Positions 1 through 5,891 of a stretch of DNA of 6,505 nucleotides are shown in pieces. Source of the stretch: an uncultured Lacibacter sp. GTDB lineage: Bacteria > Bacteroidota > Bacteroidia > Chitinophagales > Chitinophagaceae. How positions within the stretch are numbered: position 1 is the stretch's first letter; every line of letters starts with the position of its first letter. The notes below the pieces were generated by a model that saw only the letters and a program-made list of their open reading frames with translations, did no database searches and was not told the origin of the DNA. Where the stretch lies: NCBI RefSeq assembly GCF_946479605.1, contig NZ_CAMLGT010000218.1, positions 1 to 6,505 on the forward strand, read 5' to 3'. A program made the position numbers and the translations under genes.

Positions 1-327
1 CTGGAAACATCGGCAACAGCCATCTATGCATACTGCATTACACATGCCATTAACAAAGGATGGATTGATGCAATGACTTATGCGCCTACCGCCATCCTTG
101 CATGGAATGCAGTAACCACAAAAGTAAATAAGCAGGGACAGGTAGAAGGCACTTGTGTTGGTACAGGTATGGCCTTTGATCCTGCATTTTATTATTATCG
201 TCCGGTGAATGTGTTTGCAGCACATGGTTACGGCCCGGTTATTTTAGCCGGTGCTGAAATGTATCAATTACTCAATCAATTTAAATTCGAGATCAACGAT
301 AGTTCGCTGCAGCTGTCGAAAAAATAA
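1..327 (+). CDS. Unsaturated rhamnogalacturonyl hydrolase, GH105/GH88 family (3' end only)
   Basis: The frame is open from base 1 and ends at TAA 325-327, giving the last 108 residues of a longer protein; the ATG at 73 is internal. The C-terminal signature of the (alpha/alpha)6-barrel GH105/GH88 family is visible: an E-T-S-A-T-A segment at fragment residues 2-7, the helix with NKGWID (18-23), YAPTAILAWNAV (27-38), the VEGTCVGTG stretch (48-56) and YYYRPVN...HGYGPVILAGAEM (64-87). Known members remove the terminal 4,5-unsaturated galacturonic acid from oligosaccharides made by pectin or rhamnogalacturonan lyases. The catalytic aspartates lie upstream of the window, so activity and signal peptide cannot be judged. 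GH105 is preferred to GH88 because of the rhamnogalacturonan neighbours; the choice is an inference. The next gene starts 3 bases after the stop. Confidence 0.85.
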   Translation: METSATAIYAYCITHAINKGWIDAMTYAPTAILAWNAVTTKVNKQGQVEGTCVGTGMAFDPAFYYYRPVNVFAAHGYGPVILAGAEMYQLLNQFKFEINDSSLQLSKK

Positions 328-330
328 ATC

Positions 331-1662
331 ATGAAACGTTTTGCTGTTATTGTAGCTCTCTTGTTTGTATGTGCATTTGCTGAAGCACAACAAAGCTATA
401 AGTTCGATTTTGGCAATGGCCGTATAAAGAAAGGTTATACCGCTGTTACACCCCAATCGAAATTTGCCAATGAAAAAGGCTATGGGTTTACAGCAGAATC
501 AGAAGTAACAGCAGTTGATCGTGGTGGAAAATCGGTGAATGATGATTATATCACATCCACGAAGCCGTTTTATTTTTCCGTGAACCTGCCCGATGGGAAT
601 TATGATGTAAAAATTATTCTTGGTGATAAGAAAGGAACATCTGCTACAACGGTTCGTGCAGAATGCCGTCGTTTGTTTTTAGAAAATATCCGTACTGCCA
701 AAGGAAAGTTTGTGACAGAAACATTTACTGTGAATGTTCGTGACAGTTTGATCCGTGATGCAAAAGGAAATATTGTAAAAGCTGTGAAGCTGAAACCAAG
801 AGAGTATGAATACCTGCATTGGGATAATTTCCTCACCATTGAGTTCAATGATTCGTTACCGAAGATTTGTGCCATTGAAATAACGCCCAACAAAACTGCA
901 ACTACTATTTTCCTTGCTGGCAACTCAACTGTTGTTGATCAAAGCCGTGAGCCTTGGGCGGCATGGGGACAAATGATACCACGCTTTTTTGCGCCCGGTA
1001 AAGTGGCTGTGGCCAATTATGCAGAAAGTGGCGAAGCATTGAATTCTTTTTTAAGTGCCAGGCGTTTGGAAAAGATATTGAGTTTAATGAAGTCCGGTGA
1101 TTATTTGTTCATTGAGTTTGGTCATAATGATATGAAACAAAAAGGCCCGGGTATCGGACCTTTTACTTCTTACAAAAAACTATTGAAACAATATATTGCT
1201 GAAGTAAAAAAGAAAGGCGGTATTCCGGTATTGGTTACTTCTATGCATCGACGCAATTTTGATAAAGACGGAAAGATCATTAATACCTTGCTGGAATATC
1301 CTGAAGCAGTCCGACAGACTGCAAAGGAAGAGAATGTCGCCGTAGTTGATCTGAATGCGATGAGCAAAACATTATACGAAGCATGGGGACCTACGAAATC
1401 CATCAAAGCATTTGTACATTATCCGGCGAATACGTTTCCCGGTCAAACAACCAAGCTGGAAGACAATACACATTTCAGTACATATGGAGCTTATGAATTG
1501 GCGAAGTGCATAGTCAATAGCATCAAAGAACAGAATCTGCCCTTAGCACAATTCCTGCGTTCGGATATTGTTAAGTATGATCCAGCAAATCCTGCTGCGT
1601 TTGAATCGTTCTATTGGCCTTTGAGTTCGTTTATTACTTCAACAAAGCCAGATGGAAATTAG
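331..1662 (+). CDS. Rhamnogalacturonan acetylesterase-like SGNH hydrolase (CE12 type) with N-terminal beta-sandwich domain
   Basis: This 443-residue protein probably removes acetyl groups from rhamnogalacturonan-I in the periplasm. A Sec signal peptide (residues 1-19, cleavage after AEA) is followed by a region of about 22-187 that resembles a galactose-binding-like beta-sandwich (FDFGNG start, NLPDGNYDVKI strand pair), then an SGNH hydrolase domain from about 191. The SGNH blocks are clear: GNST with nucleophile Ser199, the block II Gly234 (AESGEAL), FGHND with Asn266 as oxyanion residue, and DNTHF with Asp378 and His381. Block I reads GNS rather than the usual GDS. The two-domain layout and the EPWAAWGQMIPRFF segment after block I match Bacteroidota CE12-type esterases. 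Start ATG 331 is chosen because it gives the signal peptide and lies 3 bases after the preceding stop, indicating co-transcription. Exact acetyl-ester specificity is inferred from context. Confidence 0.88.
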   Translation: MKRFAVIVALLFVCAFAEAQQSYKFDFGNGRIKKGYTAVTPQSKFANEKGYGFTAESEVTAVDRGGKSVNDDYITSTKPFYFSVNLPDGNYDVKIILGDKKGTSATTVRAECRRLFLENIRTAKGKFVTETFTVNVRDSLIRDAKGNIVKAVKLKPREYEYLHWDNFLTIEFNDSLPKICAIEITPNKTATTIFLAGNSTVVDQSREPWAAWGQMIPRFFAPGKVAVANYAESGEALNSFLSARRLEKILSLMKSGDYLFIEFGHNDMKQKGPGIGPFTSYKKLLKQYIAEVKKKGGIPVLVTSMHRRNFDKDGKIINTLLEYPEAVRQTAKEENVAVVDLNAMSKTLYEAWGPTKSIKAFVHYPANTFPGQTTKLEDNTHFSTYGAYELAKCIVNSIKEQNLPLAQFLRSDIVKYDPANPAAFESFYWPLSSFITSTKPDGN

Positions 1663-1680
1663 TAACCTTCAATTATTTTT

Positions 1681-3060
1681 ATGAAACGATTTGTCGGCAT
1701 CTCTGTTTTGTTTTTCTTGCTTGTATTTATTTGTAAAGTCAATGCACAGATCGGCAAACGTTTTCCATCTGAACGAAAAGAAATAAAAGACCCTGTTACA
1801 GGTGCACGACTTGTATTTTTAACTTCAACACAAGCCGGTGATTCAAAAATTTACCAGACGCATAATCAGTGGACGAGTGATGGTGAATGGCTCATCTTCC
1901 GCAGCAACCGTGCACGCAATGAAGCGTTGGCTGTACATGAAAAAACAGGTGAGATGGTGCAGGTAACCGAAGGTGGTTATACCGGTATGTTGAATGTAGC
2001 ACGCAAAAGCATGAAGCTTTACTTTATGCGTTATCCGCAGCGTGATACTGCACGAAGAACACAAAGTGATACAGCACGCAGAAGAAATCCGATTCCTCTG
2101 CAGATCATAGAAGTTGATCTGGCAAAAGTATTTGCTGATAGTAAAGCAGGCAAGATGCAACCTGCACATATTTATCAACGCATTTGCGGCACTATTCCAA
2201 TTGAACTGGAAGGTGGTGGTGATATGGCTTTGGATGGCGATGAAGAGTGGGCTTACTTCCGTGTGGGTAAAAATGCAGCGGCAAAGCATTTACCTGCAGG
2301 CACAAAACCTGCCGATAATTTCGGGCCACGCAACATGGGTGCCGGACCAACCGGTATTGCAGCAATGAATGTATTAACAGGCGAAATAAAATATGTGGTA
2401 TCTGTTCCGTTTCAAATTGGTCATATACAAACCAATCCATGGATGCCCGGTGAAATTGTGTTTTGTTGGGAAACAGGAGGCAAATCACCACAACGGACAT
2501 GGACGGTGAATCGTGATGGAACAGGTCTTCGTCCTTTGTATCCTGAAGCTGAATACGAATGGGTAACCCATGAAGCTGTTATAAGCAAAGATGAAGTGGC
2601 AATAGCGATCATGGGTCACCGTAAGATTGGTGGCGTTGATACAACAGGTACAGCTGTAGGCGGTGCAAATCCCGGTCAAGATCCTGCATGGGGACCAAGC
2701 GGCACAAGAGAAAAACCAACAGGACTCGCTATTGTTAATTTGCGTACCAGAGAAAGTTATATTGCCGGACAAACAAAAAACGGCAGTGGACTGTGGCATG
2801 TAAGTGGTTCGCCCGATGGACGCTGGGCAGTGGGTGATGATTTCAAACGTGATATTTATCTCATCGACAGGCACAGTAATGAAATGATCTTATTGTCTGC
2901 AGGACATAAAACAACGGCAGCCGATCATCCGCATCCAACGATGAGCGAAGACGGAACAAAAATTCAGATTCAATCGGCGATGTTGTCAGCCGACGGACGA
3001 TCAATGAACATCTGTATTATTTATTTGCCTGAAGAATGGTTGAAAAGAAAGTACAAGTAA
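1681..3060 (+). CDS. Exported PL22-like beta-propeller protein (oligogalacturonate lyase family)
   Basis: This 459-residue protein starts with a signal peptide (about 1-22, cleavage after VNA). The rest reads as a beta-propeller of the oligogalacturonate lyase (PL22) family: an opening DPVTGARLVFLT strand, the IYQTHNQWTSDGEWLIF blade (57-73), IGHIQTNPW (246-254), FCWETGGKSPQRTW (261-274), EWVTHEA (293-299) and DHPHPTMSEDG (415-425). PL22 enzymes cleave short oligogalacturonates by beta-elimination with a metal held by histidines; His297, His416 and His418 are the likely ligands and His248 a likely active-site residue, by comparison with the known Yersinia enzyme from memory. Residues 313-345 form a Gly-rich insertion, and 121-136 is an eight-residue repeat. 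TolB-like propeller names are often given to such proteins; the His motifs favour PL22. Substrate is not proven. The gene sits 18 bases after the esterase and 1 base before the next gene. Confidence 0.78.
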   Translation: MKRFVGISVLFFLLVFICKVNAQIGKRFPSERKEIKDPVTGARLVFLTSTQAGDSKIYQTHNQWTSDGEWLIFRSNRARNEALAVHEKTGEMVQVTEGGYTGMLNVARKSMKLYFMRYPQRDTARRTQSDTARRRNPIPLQIIEVDLAKVFADSKAGKMQPAHIYQRICGTIPIELEGGGDMALDGDEEWAYFRVGKNAAAKHLPAGTKPADNFGPRNMGAGPTGIAAMNVLTGEIKYVVSVPFQIGHIQTNPWMPGEIVFCWETGGKSPQRTWTVNRDGTGLRPLYPEAEYEWVTHEAVISKDEVAIAIMGHRKIGGVDTTGTAVGGANPGQDPAWGPSGTREKPTGLAIVNLRTRESYIAGQTKNGSGLWHVSGSPDGRWAVGDDFKRDIYLIDRHSNEMILLSAGHKTTAADHPHPTMSEDGTKIQIQSAMLSADGRSMNICIIYLPEEWLKRKYK

Positions 3061-3061
3061 C

Positions 3062-4645
3062 ATGAACCGACTTTCAATACAAATCGTTGTTGTGTTACTG
3101 CTGTTGATGAGCAACACACATGCACAATTCCTCAACATTAAGAACGATGTGTTCTGGAATACAATAGATGGCAAACCGATCTACAGCCAAGGAGGAGGCA
3201 TTTTTCAATTCAAAGATGCAAACGGCAAGGGAAAGTATTATTGGTATGGTGTGCATTACAAAGAAGCTGAAACGTATCGCAACGATCCTTCTGTAACCTT
3301 ACCCAATGCTACGTTTGAAGCAGTTACCTGTTACAGCTCCACTGATCTTGTTAACTGGACATTTGAAGCAGATGTATTTACAAAAGAAGAAGCATTTAAA
3401 ACCGTCCCCAAAACATGGGTGGGTCGTTTAGGTGTTGCTTACATCAAAGAGTTAAACAAATACGCCATGTTTGTGCAGCATGGGAACCAGGTATTGATCA
3501 CAGTTGCTGATTCGCCAACAGGAGAATTCAAATGGCATCAACGCATCAGCATGAAAGAAATGATCGGTACTACCAACACCGGCGATCAAACAGTGTTTAC
3601 CGATGAAGATAGCGGCAAATCGTATCTCATCTATTCCTACGGTAGCGGCAGAAATAAAATTTATGTTTCTGAAATCGGCGTAAAAGATGGCATGGTGAAT
3701 CTGTTAGACTGTACCAAAGTATTCCAGGGGGAAAGCAGGGAAGGTAACTGTATGTTCAAATACAAAGGGAAGTATTACATGGCTGCATCTAACATTTATG
3801 GCTGGGATGCATCGTATGCTTATTACTTAGTGGCCGATGATATTCGTGGGCCATACACGCCAACAAATGATATGCAGGTGATGAAAGGAAGTGAGAACGA
3901 TTATGCACATGTAACACAAACAGGATTTTTCTTCAACATCAAAGGAAGTAAACAGGAAACGGTTATGTATTGTGGCGATCGTTGGGCCAACTTTGCAGGC
4001 AATGGTTTGGGCTACAATCAATGGTTCCCTCTTTCATTTAATGGAGCAGAGCCTTATTTCAATTCACTCAATTCCTGGAACATCAATTCAAAAACAGGCG
4101 AGTGGAATGTTGCTGCAGATAACAACTATGTTATGAACGGAAGCTTTGAAGCAGACAGAAGAAGAATTCCCAGTCATGTTAAACCAGTGCAAGAATTTTT
4201 ATTGGGTTGGACAACAACTGTACTTAAAGGCAACAGGGTTTCACTCGATAGCAACAGTTCGCCAGTATTAAATTATTTCAACACACAAACCGACCGTAAA
4301 ACGGTGATTGGCGAGAAGAGTTTGCAGATAAGTGATAAAGTTGATTTTATACGAAGTGTGAAACAAGTTATTGCCTCTTCGTCTTATGTGCAATTAAAAG
4401 ATGGTACTTATCGCTTAACGGCTTACATGAAAAATAGCAATGGGTTTGATAAGTTGCAGATGTATGCAGCAAGCAACGATAAAACGAATGTATTTACCAT
4501 AACAGGTGAGCATAATGATTGGACAAGCATCAGCATCAACAATGTACAGGTAAAAGGCGGTAAGGTAGAAATTGGTTTTATTGCAGAAGGAAAAGCCAAT
4601 GCATTTTGTTATGTGGACGATGTGGTATTGGTGAGAATAAAATAA
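3062..4645 (+). CDS. GH43-like glycoside hydrolase with C-terminal carbohydrate-binding-like domain
   Basis: This 527-residue protein has a signal peptide (1-21, THA before Gln) and an N-terminal five-bladed propeller of about 25-340. Segments resembling the galactanase branch of GH43 are visible: DGKPIYSQGGGIFQF (36-50), YYWYGVHY (59-66), CYSSTDLVNWTFE (90-102), GDQTVFTDEDSG (174-185), SREGNCMFKYKGKYYM (225-240) and CGDRWANF...WFPLSF (304-325). Glu227 is the likely catalytic acid and Asp175 the likely supporting acid. The usual GH43 catalytic-base aspartate is not evident in blade one, as in exo-beta-1,3-galactanases. Residues 355-527, from NGSFE to YVDDVVLV, look like a CBM4/9-type jelly roll. 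A role in trimming a galactan or related side chain of rhamnogalacturonan-I is inferred. The start lies 1 base after the previous stop, so translation is probably coupled. Confidence 0.75.
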   Translation: MNRLSIQIVVVLLLLMSNTHAQFLNIKNDVFWNTIDGKPIYSQGGGIFQFKDANGKGKYYWYGVHYKEAETYRNDPSVTLPNATFEAVTCYSSTDLVNWTFEADVFTKEEAFKTVPKTWVGRLGVAYIKELNKYAMFVQHGNQVLITVADSPTGEFKWHQRISMKEMIGTTNTGDQTVFTDEDSGKSYLIYSYGSGRNKIYVSEIGVKDGMVNLLDCTKVFQGESREGNCMFKYKGKYYMAASNIYGWDASYAYYLVADDIRGPYTPTNDMQVMKGSENDYAHVTQTGFFFNIKGSKQETVMYCGDRWANFAGNGLGYNQWFPLSFNGAEPYFNSLNSWNINSKTGEWNVAADNNYVMNGSFEADRRRIPSHVKPVQEFLLGWTTTVLKGNRVSLDSNSSPVLNYFNTQTDRKTVIGEKSLQISDKVDFIRSVKQVIASSSYVQLKDGTYRLTAYMKNSNGFDKLQMYAASNDKTNVFTITGEHNDWTSISINNVQVKGGKVEIGFIAEGKANAFCYVDDVVLVRIK

Positions 4646-4706
4646 GTGAAACACAAACTGTATATTTCAATCGGCGAACGAAACAGCCGTTAAATCATTA
4701 TTCTGT

Positions 4707-5564
4707 ATGCGCATAGCAATCATTCTGCTTCTTGTACTTCTTTTTTCGGCAGCAAGTCCGAAAAAAGAAACAATACCCAAATTGGGGATTGTGGGCAAGC
4801 TCGAACAGGATTCGCTTTTTTATGCAGCAGGTTACAGCGCAATCGGCGAATCAGTTGATGCAATACTTTCTCCTTCGTTAACGGACGATCAATTTCTGCA
4901 GAATATCGAACGCATTAAAAAAGCTAAATGCAAACTTTATCTCTGTAATATCTTTTTCCCTGGCACAATGAAAATTGCCGGGCCTGCTGTTGATGAAGAA
5001 CAGGTACTAAACTATGCAGCAGTTGTTTTAGCAAGAGCCAAACAGGCGGGCATTCCGGTCGTTGTTTTGGGGAGTGGTCGTTCACGCAGTCTTCCTGATG
5101 GCTATGATCTGATGAAAGCAAAAACTGATTTTATTGCGTTATGTAAAAAGCTTGCTTTGCTTGCAAATAAGAGCGATGTGAAGATCGTACTGGAAAGTTT
5201 GCAAACAAGTGAGACGAATTTCTTAAATACAGTTCATGATGCAGCAGAAGTTGTGAGGGCTGTTCATCATCCAAACTTTCAACTTAATGCAGATATTTTT
5301 CATATGATGCGGGAAAATGAACCAGCGGAAAATATTGTTGCTGCTGCGGATGTGTTGGCACATTGCGAAATTGCCGAAAAACAAAGCCGTTCATTGCCCG
5401 GCGTGCAGGGCGATGATTTTAAACCCTACCTGCGTGCGCTAAAACAGGCAGGGTATAAAGGACCGATTTTCATTGAAGCCACAAGCAATAACCTTACAGC
5501 CGATGCGCCATTATCGTTTTTGTATTTAACCCGGCAATTGCAGGAAGTTTATACAGAAAAATAA
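4707..5564 (+). CDS. Exported sugar isomerase/epimerase-like TIM barrel protein (AP endonuclease 2 family fold)
   Basis: This 285-residue protein looks like a xylose-isomerase-like TIM barrel of the sugar phosphate isomerase/epimerase superfamily. Candidate metal ligands fall in the expected order at strand ends: Glu163 (VLESL), Asp196 (NADIFHM), His219 (AHCEIAE) and Glu257 (IFIEA). The Glu-to-Asp distance of 33 and Glu-to-Glu distance of 94 equal those I recall for D-tagatose 3-epimerase. The segment HCEIAEKQSRSLPG (219-232) matches the H-x-x-x-x-x...R..PG pattern of the family. A hydrophobic N-terminus (1-17, then PKK) without a lipobox Cys suggests export by Sec, unlike the classic cytoplasmic epimerases. 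It follows the GH43-like gene by 61 bases and is probably co-transcribed. The substrate is unknown; a pectin-derived sugar or uronate is an inference. Confidence 0.75.
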   Translation: MRIAIILLLVLLFSAASPKKETIPKLGIVGKLEQDSLFYAAGYSAIGESVDAILSPSLTDDQFLQNIERIKKAKCKLYLCNIFFPGTMKIAGPAVDEEQVLNYAAVVLARAKQAGIPVVVLGSGRSRSLPDGYDLMKAKTDFIALCKKLALLANKSDVKIVLESLQTSETNFLNTVHDAAEVVRAVHHPNFQLNADIFHMMRENEPAENIVAAADVLAHCEIAEKQSRSLPGVQGDDFKPYLRALKQAGYKGPIFIEATSNNLTADAPLSFLYLTRQLQEVYTEK

Positions 5565-5576
5565 TATGAACAATTG

Positions 5577-5598
5577 TTAAGCGGGAAAGGCTTAATTT
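5577..5598 (+). terminator. Possible weak terminator hairpin after the TIM-barrel gene
   Basis: TTAAGC (5577-5582) and GCTTAA (5590-5595) form a 6-bp stem around a 7-base GGGAAAG loop, followed by only three T (5596-5598). A run of eight T lies further on at 5612-5619, too far away to be a classic tail. The stem starts 12 bases after the stop at 5564 and may mark the end of the pectin transcript, but it is AT-rich and weak. Confidence 0.3.
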
Positions 5599-5599
5599 G
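5592..5599 (+). promoter_or_regulatory. Possible Bacteroidota -7 promoter element
   Basis: TTAATTTG differs at one base from the Bacteroidota -7 consensus TAnnTTTG and ends 21 bases before the ATG at 5621. No TTTG -33 element is present at the usual 19-21 base distance, and the site overlaps the hairpin arm, so it may be chance. Confidence 0.18.
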
Positions 5600-5620
5600 C
5601 AGCACAACAGATTTTTTTTA

Positions 5621-5821
5621 ATGCGGAAGTTTTTCAACCCTTTACTTTTTGCAATTGCACTTACGATTATTTTCAGTGAAATTTTATTAATCAAATTCAG
5701 ATCCTACCTGCCGTTTAATGTTGCTTATATCATCATTGTCGTAAATTTCCTCTACTTTAATTTTATCTTTTTTCCCGATGTGCGCCGACGTTACAAAGCA
5801 TATAAAGCACAGCCAAAATAG
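5621..5821 (+). CDS. Small two-helix membrane protein, function unknown
   Basis: I do not recognise this 66-residue protein. It has two hydrophobic stretches, about residues 7-24 and 34-51, separated by a short loop with K25, R27 and a Pro, and ends in a basic tail (VRRRYKAYKAQPK), which suggests a small inner-membrane hairpin with the C-terminus in the cytoplasm. No Cys, His or conserved catalytic motif is visible. The ATG at 5621 is preferred; the frame could extend to a TTG at 5597, but that start would lie inside the hairpin region and adds only a polar MQHNRFFL segment. It stands apart from the pectin genes, with 56 bases before it and 70 after it, and need not share their function. Clean membrane topology is the main support that it is a real gene. 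Confidence 0.55.
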   Translation: MRKFFNPLLFAIALTIIFSEILLIKFRSYLPFNVAYIIIVVNFLYFNFIFFPDVRRRYKAYKAQPK

Positions 5822-5823
5822 CA

Positions 5824-5852
5824 GGATTGTGCAGGACAATTCGCATGCTTTT
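5824..5852 (+). terminator. Possible hairpin with short T-run after the small membrane gene
   Basis: GGATTGT (5824-5830) and ACAATTC (5836-5842) can pair over seven positions, one of them G-T, around a 5-base GCAGG loop. A run of four T at 5849-5852 follows six bases later. The stem starts 2 bases after the stop codon, a sensible place for a terminator, but it is weak and the T-run is short. Confidence 0.25.
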
Positions 5853-5862
5853 ATGGCTTTAC

Positions 5863-5884
5863 TTTAAAGGCTGTTTAAAGGCTG
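5863..5884 (+). repeat. Perfect 11-bp tandem repeat upstream of the second PL22 gene
   Basis: TTTAAAGGCTG occurs twice head to tail, at 5863-5873 and 5874-5884, with no mismatch. The second copy ends 7 bases before the ATG at 5892. The spacing of about one helical turn would suit binding of a dimeric regulator, or the repeat could be a recent slippage duplication. No recognised operator matches it. Confidence 0.85.
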
Positions 5885-5891
5885 TATAAAA

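Noticed and set aside
73..327. A separate 84-residue gene starting at ATG 73
   Set aside because: The frame is open back to base 1 and the residues before ATG 73 belong to the same GH105 domain, so this is an internal Met.
600..923. Open frame of 107 codons on the minus strand inside the esterase gene
   Set aside because: It overlaps the beta-sandwich domain of the esterase, and its residue make-up is what antisense translation of that domain gives.
1843..2289. Open frame of 148 codons on the minus strand inside the PL22-like gene
   Set aside because: It lies fully inside a strongly supported gene on the other strand, its product is rich in Cys, His and Thr without any recognisable domain, and it has no independent context.
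2485..2874. Open frame of 129 codons on the minus strand inside the PL22-like gene
   Set aside because: It is a reverse-strand shadow of coding sequence with well-matched family motifs; the product has no domain signal.
4646..4706. Promoter or terminator in the 61-base gap before the TIM-barrel gene
   Set aside because: TATATTTC at 4661-4668 is one base off the -7 consensus but has no -33 partner, and CGGC/GCCG at 4672-4689 gives only a 4-bp stem without a T-run. Nothing convincing is present.
5597..5620. TTG at 5597 as start of the small membrane protein
   Set aside because: It falls in the hairpin and T-run region and adds a polar segment before a good ATG at 5621 that fits the membrane topology better.
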